Source: Meandrina meandrites (taxonomy: Eukaryota; Cnidaria; Anthozoa; Scleractinia; Meandrinidae). Taken from it: 64,000 bases of DNA. The translations under genes were made by a program, and so were the position numbers. Shown here in pieces: positions 1 to 11,023 of this stretch. The stretch is from the NCBI GenBank assembly GCA_963693305.1, contig OY855903.1, positions 28,060,455-28,124,454 on the forward strand, given 5' to 3'. Each line of letters begins with the position of its first letter. Positions within the stretch are counted from its first letter, which is position 1. Under the pieces are notes generated by a model that was not told the DNA's origin, made no database searches, and worked only from the letters and a program-made list of their open reading frames with translations.

Positions 1-1600
1 TTTTTTTTGGCCTGACTGACAATGATGCTTGAAAAATCAGCTTTTCTAAATTAGCTAGAAGTTAATTTTAGCTTAATCAACTTCTTCTTGATAACCAACT
101 GTATGAAAACCACTGTTCCCTTCATCCTCAAAAACAAAACTTGATAGGAAACTTACAATAAACTGGAATTAAGTCATTGTTCAAAACAAACACATCAAGC
201 AAACAAGCTGAAGAACACCTTTAACAACGCCATTTTTTTAATCTATATTTTCTGGGTGAAGTTTCTGACTAGTGTGATCATTTTAAAATAAATAGCTCAT
301 TGTTGCACTGCTATGATTTTATAATGCTAAGTTATTTTTTCACACCACAGCTAGTGCAAGCATAAAATCTTATTTATTCTGACTATCTTATGCAGACATT
401 CAACAAAGGACATCACTATACTTGGCAAAACCAGGAGACACAACTCAATGATTGGTGTAGCAGACAACACCCATTAGTAAGATGGCATTTTCAGGCCTTA
501 CCTCTTACAACACTACAAAGCACTACAAGAAGCATTATGAGGCGAAACCTCAGTATTTTGTCAGCAGTGAGCATTACTGCTTAAAAGAAACAGCAAAAAG
601 GTTTATAAAATTGTTATATTGTTGCACTAGAAACACTGAACATGGCACTTAACTTATGTCTGACATTACAGTGTAAGATGCAGCATAATTTAGTGACAAG
701 TGCTACTTATAACATGTGGGGTAAAACAAGCATTAGAAACTGTTGCTAAAAAAGTCTAATAAATTATTTTCCTGACAAAAAAATTGAAAATAGTAAATTC
801 ACAATAATATTTATTGTCTAGTGATATTTACAAGGCAAAGTTAAACTGCGTAGATGTCAATGCAAAGGAAAATAAAAATAAAAAACCAGCTGTTTAAATA
901 TTTAATGTTTCTTGCCAACCAATCAAATGCTGACAACCAGTCTTTGCAACACCTGACATCAAAGCTAAGACAATATTTAACTTTGGTGGAAATAATCAAT
1001 TGTCTGTTTTATATATTGGACACAGAAATTATGCAGGCAGTACCAAAGAAAAAATAACTTACATTAGTGATTCTGAAGTTCCCAGTAGACTAGCAGAGCT
1101 AAGATAAGATCCACAAACAAAGCTGTTTTCACAACTAGAAACAAGCAAGCTAAAAACTGGCAGAAAAGTTGCACCCTTTTGCATACAATGTTTTTATCAA
1201 ATTGTTAGGAGCAGACTACATATATGCAAGATCATCTGGAAACTTGATGAAAGCAAGCACTAGCTATTGACTTGGTACATCTGCGGTGTCTTTTATTGCT
1301 CTGTATAATCATATGCTTACCGTTCAAGCTCTCTCTTAAACAATCATGATTAAAGGCCTACCACGTCTCCCCATTTTGGCTGCAAATTGCTCATGACAAA
1401 TTGATTTTCAAAATTCACAATTTTCTAACAGCAGTGGGTATTCTCCAACAGATTATGCAGTGCAATATCCTTGTGATAGCCACAAGTAATTGACAAAAAT
1501 TTATTTCTCGGTGTTGTTTTCCAGTGTTCATGTCCACTTTCATACTTTTTTCAATTTCCTGATTATCAAGACATGACAATTTCTGAACAAAAACATACAG

Positions 1601-2286
1601 GTAAAAAATTTGGTAAAGGTAAAGAATCCGATCCAAACAACGCGCCGGCCAACGCGTCAGCCAACGCATTGGCCGACGCGTCGGTCGACACATGGCCGAC
1701 AGTCGGCCGATGCGTCGGCAACTATTTTTCTTTACATGATTCACCATGGATAAATGTTGCGTCAGCGGTGCGTCGGTGACTTTTTCTCTTGAAATTAAAT
1801 CTTTCATTGGTCGAGTTAGGTGTTTTGTGTCTCGTCTTTTTAAATTCTGTAACCATTTGATACATTTTAGCTGCAGTAAGTCTGGAAATGATCAATGTTT
1901 TCGTGGATGCCATTTTGTTTTTGTACTTTATCGACCTAGTCCCCTCGCGACTTTATTGTGGAGCTTGACTAGGCACTAGACAGGTACATCGACTCTATAC
2001 TCGGGTATCATTTGGGATTGCATTTATTATTTATTGGTCATTTTCTTTTGTATTAGTCCTAGTGTGTAGGACTTCGCGTCGTTAGTGTGTCGGTATGCGG
2101 GCCGATGCGTCGGTAGTGTGTCGGCTGACACGTCGCTAGTGTGTCGGCCGACGCATCGGTAGTATGTCGGCCGACACATCGGTGACGCGTTGGTGGTGTG
2201 TCGGCCGACGCGTCGGTGACAAGTCGACCGACACACCACCGACGCATTGTTTGGATCGGATTCTTTACCTTACCAAAAAATTTTAC
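1601..2286. mobile_element. Foldback element with CGTCGGCC-rich arms
   Basis: The ends are inverted copies: GTAAAAAATTTGGTAAAGG at 1601 matches the reverse complement of 2258-2286. Just inside, both arms (1640-1725 and 2085-2250) are built from degenerate palindromic units such as GTCGGCCGACGCGTCGG. The centre, about 1780-2040, is unique and has no convincing ORF. I see no clear target-site duplication. The architecture is that of foldback or complex-MITE elements. Confidence 0.75.
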
Positions 2287-2582
2287 TTATTATCATAAGT
2301 ATGCATGACATACATGTGACAAGTATGTATGTCATACATACTTACCCTAATGTATTTTTTCTGATAAGTTCAGATTAGAAATTACAGGTTCTAAACTCAA
2401 ATAATTTGCAGCTTAGCATTTGTATCCTGTGTTAACGCACAAGCTCTCATTAAATAGTGTTCTGTTTGTTTGTTTGCCATGGTCACTCAATAACTGGGTT
2501 TTTCATTTCAAGTTCTTGCCCTTCACCAAACCTACAAGGGTTTTTTTCATACGCCATATGAACTTTTGAGGTCTACAGAAAC

Positions 2583-3206
2583 AGGATGTATATAAAACAT
2601 GGACCCAGGTCTGTGGAACACCACTGTGGGCCATGTCCAGGGACCACCTTGTGGACTGTGGACCCAGTTCATGTACCACCTCATGGAGCCAGTGCATGGA
2701 CCACCCTTGTGGACCCAGTGCATGGACCACCTCATGGACTCAGGCCATGGACCACCCTTGTGGATCAGGACAGCCCCATAGTCATATACCGTACCTTCAT
2801 GCACTACATATATTAGTATAGTGGATCATGCATGTGTTTGTTTACAGCTTTGTTTTATCAGTATTTCTTAATAGCACATATGTATTTCAAAGCTTAACTT
2901 CATGTGCAATGAGCATAACAGATAAGCGCTGGATATTCTGCATCCAGTAATAACAATAGGCTAGTCCTTCCCAGAATGCTAAAACCTTAAGCCTCAATTA
3001 TGTACTAGATGGTTAGTGTGAAGTGGACACTGAATGCCATAAATTTGAGTTTTATAACCTGCCCCCCCCCCCCCCCCCCCCCACTGACACTGACAGGTAC
3101 AATTTGCTTTCAAAAATTAGCGGTGATCCATGAGGTTGTCTATGGACCAGGAGCACTGGGTGGTCCACAGACCAGGGTCTATGTTTTGTATACGTCCACA
3201 TGTGGC
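2583..3206. mobile_element. Foldback element with GGACCACC minisatellite arm
   Basis: The arm at 2583-2628 (ATAAAACATGGACCCAGG) is inverted relative to 3160-3205 (CAGGGTCTATGTTTTGTAT). The left arm extends into a degenerate array of roughly 24-27 bp units (ATGGACCACCTTGTGGAC) over 2620-2775. A poly-C run interrupts the interior. The ORFs in several frames here are products of the array and are not genes. Confidence 0.6.
3062..3082 (+). repeat. Poly-C tract
   Basis: A homopolymer of 21 C. Similar G or C runs occur at 6081-6094, 7442-7462, 7713-7734, 14840-14851 and 43135-43149, so such runs are a general feature of this genome. Confidence 0.95.
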
Positions 3207-4327
3207 TCTTGCATCCATTAGTTATGTTATATAAATCTAAACAGCCTAACTGATTGTGCGTTTACTAATACTTAACCACTGCATAGTTCCAAATGGATTG
3301 CTATACACTAGGTAATTATAATCCAAGCCATGTAAATGGTGCCAACTTTTCTAAACTGACGATATTTAAACAATATTTTTTAAATATTTTGGGGGATTTT
3401 TTAGCTACTTTGCAAGTTATAATATTGTTGTTGTTTGCTCGTGTGCCAAGTACTATTACCATTATGATATTATTTCATCTTTTCAAGACCTTCTGAGGGA
3501 AGGGGGACAAAGGGCAAGTCAAAATACAAATGAACAGCAATACTACACATGTCAAATAAGAGATTTATTATCCAAAGTGTTATTTTCACAGAATGCTGAC
3601 TTCCCATCGTTTTTTAATCATTCACCTAGTCAAGAGGTATACAAATTTTCTGAAGTTTAAATCAGCTTTGTGGAGTTTCACACGCGTTTTGTTCCCCATG
3701 AAGCAGAATTGGATAATAAAACAGGAATGTTAATGAATAAGGAAACAGCTACTGTGCTCCATCAGTTTTTTTTTCTGGCCTAGTGGCTAAGGTCATTTGT
3801 GTCATCAACCAAGAAAAAATCACAAAAGAAAATGAAAGTCCTTTGTGTACAAATAAAAGACCGGTTTCAAAATTCATATTTTTCACATTTTATCACTAGT
3901 TTTATTTCATTGATTTTGTTAGATTCGCCAATTTTTTGTGAGTTCAAAATCTCTCATATCGTTGAACCAGATTTGGTTCACTTTAGGTTGATTAGCAAAC
4001 AATTGATTTCATATCCTGGTTATTTTAATGCTGGTAACCATAAAATGAGAGAGAATCATAATTTAACATTATAACTCTTTTCTCTAAATTAGGCAGCAAC
4101 AAAGTTTCAAATATGAAAGGAAAATACAAATCTTATATGTGCTTTGAAATCACCAGATGTGAACTTCTTTGAAGTTTCATTTTTCAACTATTGACATGGA
4201 GCTGTCAAAAGAAAGTCACCAGCAGTTTCCTAATAGTTATTTATTCAGCACTGTGGGATAGGATGAAATTAATTAAACTTTGGATGAAGACACCATGCTT
4301 GCAAGTACTGTATAAACAAGAGTATAC

Positions 4328-4384
4328 CTTCTCCTTGGTGTTGATGTCACTGCAGCCATGCCATTCCATTCTCTAAGCAACCAC
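4328..4384 (-). CDS. PLCG: PLCG exon 4 (linker to EF hands)
   Basis: 57 bp, phase 2 to phase 2, acceptor CTGTCAAAG and donor GTATAC. Encodes RWLLREWNGMAAVTSTPRR, matching the RWLRKEF-type start of the EF-hand region. It is less conserved than exons 1-3 and supported mainly by position and phase. Confidence 0.65.
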
Positions 4385-5443
4385 CTTTGACAGAAAGGAA
4401 ATTATTGATGTTTTTGAAATATTCATACAAACAACTGGGAATTTTCACGCTTAAATACACAAAACGCCTCGAGCAAATACTATTCATTCTGCTTGGATAT
4501 CATTTATAGAACACCCTCGCATCCTAGCTAATTTAAGTACTGTAAAACAAGGTTAGAGAAGGGAAATTTCCATTTTTGCTGATAAACAAAGAAAACTGCC
4601 TTCTTCTTATGATCACAACATGCAGCTGAGTGCTACAGATGACACTGTTATTACTTATTTTTTGTCGGTGAATATTTGCAAGATTATCAACACGAACTGT
4701 CAAACAACTTCGGAGTATTTAAAAAGTTAGTTTACCTATGAATGAGAACTTCCTGTGTGGCGATGAGGCTTTCATACATCAAATACACAAGTCCTCTAAC
4801 CCAGAATTCTCGTTCTTTAAAACTGTGAGCTATAAGAATAAAAAAAACAGCATAATTAATTCAAAATGAACAAACACAGCAGCAAGCACGCATAATCTTG
4901 TGTCTAAAAATTATTTATTTGGAAACGGTATGTTTTAAGCCATTAAAATATTAAGCCTTAAAACCTTACCAACAAGGCTCAATGTTTTTAGCTTGAATTC
5001 ATTTCCATAAAATATGGCGAGACAACAATTCGGATCAAGTCTGCGTGCTGATTCGGGATTTCTGTCGAAGTCTTTCGACCCTAACCCTCTTCGAACTTCC
5101 TTAATCTCTCGAATGAAAACTGCAAACAAGAACAGAATGAATGAACATAAGGTTAGTGCACAACTTGAAGATACTCGACTACAGTCTCTAATGGCAGTGT
5201 ATTTTTACATAACGTTTTGGCATTATTAATACCTGAGCCTTCCAGTCTGCCTCCCTCTTTGCCTGTCCTGCACCATACGACTTGAAACTCTTCCATTTTC
5301 AACATGAAAATCCTCAAATCCGGTGTTTTGTTTTTCGAATAGTACCTTGTCATGGCGCTACCCTCCTTCAAAGCGGCAATGATTGGCCCCATCTCTTCGC
5401 CAAGAGCCGGCGCTGGAGCATACGCATTTTCCACTACGGCCAT
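4328..5443 (-). CDS. PLCG: Phospholipase C gamma, 5' part (4 coding exons)
   Basis: PLC-gamma hydrolyses PtdIns(4,5)P2 to diacylglycerol and IP3 downstream of receptor tyrosine kinases. Four exons join in consistent phases (1, 1, 2, 2) to give the first 170 residues plus two bases. The product carries the family's N-terminal PH-domain signature: MTRYYSKN near residue 34, IREIKEVRRG and SKDFDR near 75-90, then FYGNEFKLKTLSL and a tryptophan-containing GLVYLMYESL helix before RWLLREW, which leads to the EF hands. The start ATG is secure because an in-frame stop lies 9 nt upstream. The X/Y catalytic, SH2 and SH3 parts must lie beyond the left edge. PLC-delta and beta are less likely because IREIKE...SKDFDR is the gamma-type sequence. 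Confidence 0.88.
4736..4829 (-). CDS. PLCG: PLCG exon 3 (end of PH domain)
   Basis: 94 bp, phase 1 to phase 2, acceptor TTCTTATAG and donor GTAAAC. Encodes the C-terminal PH helix (HSFKEREFWVRGLVYLMYES) with its conserved Trp. Confidence 0.85.
4970..5119 (-). CDS. PLCG: PLCG exon 2 (PH domain core)
   Basis: 150 bp, phase 1 to phase 1, acceptor TTTGCAG and donor GTAAGG. Encodes FIREIKEVRRGLGSKDFDR... and LAIFYGNEFKLKTLSL, the most diagnostic stretch of the PLC-gamma N-terminal PH domain. Confidence 0.9.
5233..5443 (-). CDS. PLCG: PLCG exon 1 (start codon)
   Basis: Encodes residues 1-70 and ends in phase 1 at a GTATTA donor. It contains a short acidic leader and the first PH strands (GSAMTRYYSKNKTPDLRIF...VVWCRTGK). 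The ATG context is CCGGAAATGG. Confidence 0.88.
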
Positions 5444-5581
5444 TTCCGGTCAAAATAACTATTTTTCCATCAACATCTTTCGAATGAAGAGAGTTTTGCA
5501 AAGTCCGCTGCTAATGAACAGCACAATTTATGGTCAGGTTCTTCTCCGGGTTAACCATATTCTCGAATTATTTATTCCGAT

Positions 5582-5587
5582 CACGTG
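5582..5587. promoter_or_regulatory. E-box CACGTG upstream of PLCG
   Basis: A palindromic CACGTG lies 139 bp upstream of the PLCG start codon. It is a plausible bHLH site by motif and position only. Confidence 0.3.
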
Positions 5588-5663
5588 ACAATTGTCAGTG
5601 AGCAGTCAGCGGTATGACTCTTCCTTGTTTCCAGTTTCCAGGCCAGATTGAAGCCAATTGTAC

Positions 5664-5955
5664 TAGCCTCCCAAGCCCAAGCAGGGTTTTTAGTAGCCTG
5701 CGTAGCTGGCGGGATTTCGCGAGCGAGTGCATTTTTTAGCGACCTCATGCTTTGGTCTTGGCCGCCAAGCAGCGAGGGGTTGAATTTCTTTTGCGGCTCT
5801 GCCGCTCGCTGACGCGGGCTTCGCCCGCGCGAGAAAAATTCACTCATGCCCGCTAATCCCGCCAGCTGCGCAGGCTAGGTTTTTAGGGGGCGATCGCCAT
5901 CCTGGGGAGAGAGGCAGACACGACCGCCCCTAAAAAAAGCCTGCTTGAGAGGCTA
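5664..5955. mobile_element. Outer inverted-repeat MITE (TAGCCTCC ends)
   Basis: TAGCCTCCCAAGCCCAAGCA at 5664 is inverted near 5932-5955 (GCCTGCTTGAGAGGCTA). The two flanks share the imperfect duplication ATTGTAC/ATTGCAC. The element was later split by the MITE at 5694-5877. Confidence 0.6.
5694..5877. mobile_element. 184-bp MITE with 9-bp target duplication
   Basis: The terminal inverted repeats are TAGCCTGCGTAGCTGGCGGG and its near-complement at 5856-5877. The identical 9-mer GGTTTTTAG flanks it at 5685-5693 and 5878-5886. A 9-bp duplication is typical of Mutator-like (MULE) transposition. It is inserted inside the 5664-5955 element. Confidence 0.8.
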
Positions 5956-7190
5956 GGATTGCACAGATGTCAAAAACCCAACCCTACCAATTTTTGATCG
6001 AAGGTCATTTGCTGGCAATATTCATGCTGGAAGCATTACATTGGTTCGATTGGCCCTTTTGAACTTTTAGGAGGGTTTTAGGGGGGGGGGGGGGTGGGTA
6101 TATCAAAGCCTTTTCAACTGAACAACCGTTAAGCCTTAAGACAACTTTTTGGTTTATTCTAGTGAACCCAGTGCTCACTGCTGTTCACTGCTTTGTACTC
6201 TCATGCGGTCATGTTTTGGCCGGAACAAACGTTAAGTCCCTTTGTTGAAATCCATCATTCACATCGTCAACTTGTCATCACTGAGCTGAACACAAGAGTT
6301 GATGAGAAGTCAAAGAAAAATTATATCGGTAGCGACGTCACTAAAAAGTGTCCTGATTTTAATACAATCATGATTTTAATAGTCCGCCGCTGGTGTTTGA
6401 GGATTTAACTCTGAAGGTGAATACAACTATGGCGAAGATCAGCACTAAAGTACAAGGGATTTTAATCGTTTTAGATTCAAAAGTCTACAAGATGAAGTAT
6501 TCAACTTATATTCGTATTATCAGACTCGAAAGTTAGCTATTTTTATACCTAAACCACTATGTCTGAAAAGGATATTGCACAGACTGCGACAATTCAGGGA
6601 AAAATAGGAAGCGAATTCTATCAACAACCAAGTGCCAAACTGCGAAAACTGCTGTGACGCTTTCGCAACCTTTCCTTTTCACCTTTGCGCGATTTGCGAT
6701 TCTGCAATTCTATTGTATTCGTAGTAGTATGACAGGGAATGGGATGATTCGTCCTTTGGGGGAAGAATCTCATTAGCAATCGGAGGAATACACTAACCAG
6801 CGTGACGTCATAGGCTATTCTTGGTTTTCACGTGACGTTATTAAAATGCTAAAATCCAGAATCGCAAGACCCCTAAGTTTTTATCCTTCACTGGCTACAA
6901 GACGTCCTTAATAATTTATACACCTTGTTGAAGGTTTTAACTCGATAAGGTCCACCGTGTTTAAGAAAGAGCATTTTGAATTTCGGAGTTTCACACCATC
7001 AAAATGGCCGCCAGAAGGCTGTCACGTATGCTTAAAAACGCCTCATCCTGTGATTTTGAACAATCTGAACAGTTGAGGTTTTGCGAGAGGTGTTTATGTG
7101 AATGTTTACTTGTTTATGAAGGTGAAATGACCGCTTTTTGTAGCAGAGGTGAATTCCAGATGTTTTCATGTCTTTCATCGATTTCCGGCC
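5956..7190. other. Intergenic, no gene recognised
   Basis: This lies between the PLCG 5' end and the RhoGEF 3' end. It contains a poly-G run at 6081-6094 and a YY1-like AAAATGGCCGCCAG at 7001-7014. ORFs at 6193-6408 and 7004-7270 show no family signature or splice context. Confidence 0.5.
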
Positions 7191-7191
7191 A

Positions 7192-7227
7192 CCATGTTGG
7201 TGCCCATCTGCATGGGCACCAACATGG
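7192..7227. repeat. Perfect 16-bp hairpin
   Basis: CCATGTTGGTGCCCAT is followed by a 4-base loop (CTGC) and the exact reverse complement. It could be a tiny MITE or part of a larger decayed foldback. No flanking duplication is evident. Confidence 0.85.
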
Positions 7228-7441
7228 CGTTTCCATACTGTGCTCTGCAAATTTGTGTGGAACATTTTGACGGATAACTCGAGTACAAAATACCGTACAA
7301 ATCCGTGACTTGGACAACCAGAATATCTAGTAATTTTCTACAACCTGCAATATTCTTGAGTTTTTTCACTCAATAGTTTTGGATTTACTTTCTTGCGGCG
7401 TGACAGTGAAAACCAGCGATTGTCTTGATCACTTGAATAAA

Positions 7442-7459
7442 GGGGGGGGGGGGGGGGGG

Positions 7460-7492
<33 letters not shown>
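7442..7492 (+). repeat. Poly-G plus (AG)n microsatellite
   Basis: A 21-base G run is followed by about fifteen AG repeats. The low-complexity Ser/Leu and Arg/Glu ORFs across it are artefacts. Confidence 0.95.
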
Positions 7493-7495
<3 letters not shown>

Positions 7496-7712
7496 CCTCC
7501 GCAAGTTAATGAGATTCCTACGCAAAAAAGGACGAAAACGTTCCTGCCATACAACTCTCTGTCAACGAAAGCTATTTTCGGATACACGTTCGTCGTCTGC
7601 TCGTCATCTACGGACGTTGGTTGAGTTCGTTTGCGACGACACACGTTTTTTAACAATGCGGGTCATCTTGGGACAATTAGCACAATTTGAAGAAAATTGA
7701 CTACTAGCACCG

Positions 7713-7734
7713 CCCCCCCCCCCCCCCCCCCCCC
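7713..7734 (+). repeat. Poly-C tract
   Basis: A run of 22 C followed by a CTCC/ACAC-rich edge. Confidence 0.95.
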
Positions 7735-7923
7735 TCCTCCAACACACACACCAGGATTAGGAAAGATATCTTTGTCAAGAGATGAACAAGAAGCATTGAA
7801 AACCATTCTTCGACAAGGAGAATGGTACAAAAAATGTTTTATGTGATTAACAGATCGCTTTCTAAAATGTTTTACAGGGTCTTAGCCAGGATTTTCTCGC
7901 TTCACATCAAGGACCACTTTCTC

Positions 7924-8006
7924 GCATTCTTTCGTGCAGTCATTATCCAATCAGAAGCCAGCTACCAGTTGACTTCTGATTGGATCAAATCTGCATGAAA
8001 GAATGT
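7924..8006. repeat. Hairpin repeat (ATCCAATCAGAAG)
   Basis: GCATTCTTTCGTGCAG...ATCCAATCAGAAG at 7924-7957 is inverted at 7972-8006 (CTTCTGATTGGAT...CATGAAAGAATG). It has the size and shape of a small MITE. Confidence 0.6.
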
Positions 8007-9006
8007 GAATGAATTAAAAGTAGGCAAACTTTTCGGCTCCTTGCTGTAAGGCAAAATCGTAGAATCAGAAATTGGTAAAAAAAAATAGTGATAAATCGGA
8101 TAATATTACCTCAACATCGGTGTACACTAGTCTCCGATTTAACCACATGACTCTCTAAAGACTGTCTTATATGGCATTTGTTTATTTGGCCGTATTTGTG
8201 CCCCTCCCATAGGGGCGTGCGGGATTAGAGATGTAGCAGTGTTAGCTTTTTACATTAGAGTGGTAATAGTGTGCAATAGTCAAAACAAAACAATGGTGTG
8301 TAATACTATCTAAAAGTTTAGTTACTATTTCACAGGTTAAGTAAAACCGTTCTATCACAGTTTTTAGTTTTATTGTATTTTCAGCGTGGTATGCGCAGCG
8401 TGTCGTAGTTTGTTACATGTAATTCGTTCGCATAGTTGTATACAGTTTTAGAAGTTCGTGAGAAAGTTTGGTCGTTTTTTCTACAGCAGAGCCAGCGTTT
8501 ATTTCCGTTTGTGTACAGATCCATATGGTTACTCGACGTCTATCCTTTACTCCCGGCACCCTAACAAATGCAGGTTTGTTAGTTCGTTTATTTAGGTTTC
8601 AGCTTGTGTCGTTTTCACTTTAATTTATATTGTAATTTCCGTTACTCATATTTATTTCAGTTTTAACCGCGCTCAATTAATACCTCGATCATGTTTAGTG
8701 GTTTGTGAAAGATTACAATTAAAGGCGCGTTGTTAAAATGTTACCAGCCGGGATGTTATAAACCGGTTTTGGCAGCTTCAAGAGGTTACAGGATGTGTAA
8801 AATCATTTTTATTCATAAATCTCCACTCTTCGTAACCCCAAACAAATCGTAGCCCAATAAACAACTGTGCGCTGAAGTTGTTCATTAAATCATGGCTTAA
8901 TACCACAAAACAAACAAACAGATCATTTGTCCTTGGTAATGTTTATTACTTATGAGGTTAATCATTTGGTTGATACAGCTTCACAGGACAAAACATTTCT
9001 ACATCG
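8007..9006. other. Intergenic, nothing recognised
   Basis: A+T-rich sequence with no ORF that resembles a protein family, and no inverted or tandem repeat that I can see. Confidence 0.5.
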
Positions 9007-9176
9007 GCAGGAGGTTTCGCTCCCAATCGTGTTCGCACCGTCCGAGTTCGCACCCAACTTTCAGAGTACACTTACCGCGTTCTTTAAGCGTGAGAAAAGC
9101 GTGACTACGTTAGTGATCGGTGGGGGCGAACTCGAAAAAGGTAGGGAGCGAACTCGGTTGGGACCGAAACCTGCAT
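9007..9176. mobile_element. Inverted-repeat element GCAGGAGGTTTCGCTCCC
   Basis: The arm GCAGGAGGTTTCGCTCCCAA (9007-9027) matches the reverse complement of 9150-9176 (GGGAGCGAAC...GAAACCTGC). GAGTTCGC motifs recur inside both arms. It is a MITE-like hairpin of about 170 bp. Confidence 0.6.
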
Positions 9177-9892
9177 CATTCTATACAACACCGTTATATT
9201 ATGCAATGCCTCTCTCTTGATGTTATCCAGCATTATGCTCGTAAAACAAAACACGTTTACTACACAGAAAAGATCTATAATCAACATGTAACTGGTCTCC
9301 TCAGCAATTCACGCAATGAATTTAAATTGCTCCCTCAGACGTACAGGAACAAGGAATGGATACTGACCCTTCAGTGATGCTAAAGCTTTAAGTTGCGTCG
9401 CAGAAATTTTGGTGTCAACTGTGTGTCCATGTTTGTTGACATTGCCATGGCAACTACATTTTGACATGCAGGTAAAGCCAAATGTTGGATCCAAGATGGC
9501 GGAGTTAATAATGTCATGTGACGTCTATGACGACAAAGTCACCAGAAAATGTGCAAGCTTATACAGCTGTTTACTCAACGCAAAATATTTGATGTATTTT
9601 AGCCGGTACGTCCGTCTGTCCATGAGCGATCTCACGGTATTCAAGCATTGAATGCAGTCAACTGTCCTGAGAGCCTAGTCAAGCGCAAAGCAAATTCTAA
9701 CCAGAGAATTTCATCAACGCAGCTCACGAGTTCAACTGTACATATCTTCCACTACGCAGCACCTGCAAGTAGCTTGTCGTAATTTCAAGGCACATTTAGA
9801 TTTGTAAATAAAAAATAAACTTTATCCAACCTTAATCTTGAACAGGTGTTAATTAAAAAATAAGAAAACATTCTATGGCTATGTACCAGTTA

Positions 9893-10222
9893 AAAACATC
9901 GAGCTTTCGGCTGCCAGTCCAGAGCCTTCGATTGATAAACTGACGTGTGTCTCCTGGAAATATATACAAATATGATTGTGCGACTATGAAAAGGAAGAAT
10001 GCAATAAAACGTTAGTGTTCCCTTGTTGTTTGGATAGAAGTGTATCGATTGTTGTTTACCTAATCATACGATGCAATGTACCATGTTTACAAGGTCTTGT
10101 GAACATTCCGAGATATTCTTCCTGTCTAGTTTCGAAACATCCGCTAGTTTCAACTTTAAATTGAATATTTTTTTGCATGTGCCATAGACTGGCAGCCAAA
10201 AGCTCGAGGTTTTTTTTTACTT
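9893..10222. mobile_element. 330-bp MITE (ATCGAGCTTTCGGCTGCCAG ends)
   Basis: The left end (AAAACATCGAGCTTTCGGCT, then GCCAGTC) is inverted at 10186-10222 (GACTGGCAGCCAAAAGCTCG, then AGG). The interior is A+T-rich with no coding potential. The target duplication is unclear. Confidence 0.65.
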
Positions 10223-11017
10223 GTACTAAAGAAAGAGAACCTTTTTTACCACTGATCAGCTAACGCTTTTAACTTGGTTTAACTAAAACATGTCCAGTTG
10301 ATGAAAAAAAGTTAAAAGATGCAAAGCGGAATGTTCCTAACAGTTATACATGATGATTGTGCTCCGGCAAATGTAGACAAAAGAAAACGCAAGATTGGTA
10401 AATTGTCTGTTTCTTGAAGCCCCAACATTTATTCCAATACAATGATCAATTGTCGATTTCTTGAAGTAAAGCCCCAACATTAATTCCAATTTTAATATCC
10501 ATCATGGGGCAAGTAAAATAAGTTACTCTAGTGTTCAGCGCAACTGATTGCTACAAAATGTCCAATAATATATGAAATTATACCGATTACCAAATCTAAT
10601 TCGTATAAACAATTTTCTTATAAAATAAAGTATGGGACTTTACAGTCCATTGATATATTTTTATATTCACAGTGTAATACAATGTTATAAAACAATTGCA
10701 CATATTTATTTGAATAATTTGAAATTGCAATAGTCTTAAACATAACTTCATGGCACTATTAGATTTTTATTATTATACACTTGGATACCTATCTTGTAAT
10801 TGGCTTCTGATTCACTGTAAAACGATAAACATTTTAATACAAGACCTTAAATTAATAGTTTTTGGAGTGGTCCATTGGTGAGCTTGGTTAAAATTCCTCA
10901 ATTATATCCTAAACTGAAACGAGAAGAAGAACTCAGTATCGCAGTGGGATCTTCCATCTTCCTGGTTAAGCTTGTTTCAAACCAGTTCAACAGGACCAAG
11001 CTCAAACATTGATCTCG
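10223..11017 (-). other. Likely 3' UTR of the RhoGEF gene
   Basis: The sequence downstream of the stop at 11018-11020 is A+T-rich. Reverse-strand AATAAA signals lie at 10766-10771 and 10705-10710, about 250 and 310 nt after the stop, so the transcript probably ends near 10.7 kb. Nothing is recognised in 10223-10680. Confidence 0.5.
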
Positions 11018-11023
11018 TCAGAC
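11018..11023 (-). CDS. PLEKHG4: RhoGEF exon 26 (last codon and stop)
   Basis: Acceptor TTTTACAG is followed by GTC TGA, giving one residue and the stop in the phase left by exon 25. The exon continues as the 3' UTR. Confidence 0.7.
   Translation of the reverse strand, partial: V

Larger units (their letters stand above)
1..4327 (-). other. PLCG intron 4 (partial), no exon found
   Basis: This stretch lies downstream, in the gene's sense, of the fourth PLCG exon and runs off the left edge. I read the reverse strand for the next EF-hand exon and found none, so the intron is at least 4.3 kb. It holds two foldback elements (1601-2286 and 2583-3206) and a poly-C run at 3062-3082. The remainder is A+T-rich sequence in which I see nothing else. 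Confidence 0.6.

Noticed and set aside
1309..1385. Possible further PLCG exon bounded by TTTGCAG and GTAAGC on the reverse strand
   Set aside because: All three frames contain stops across the segment.
2027..2247. Reverse ORFs rich in Arg/Thr/Asp
   Set aside because: They are translations of the CGTCGGCCGACA foldback array.
7004..7270. ORF starting at ATGGCCGCCAGAAGG
   Set aside because: The start looks like a YY1 motif, the frame runs through the perfect hairpin at 7192-7227, and no downstream exon was found.
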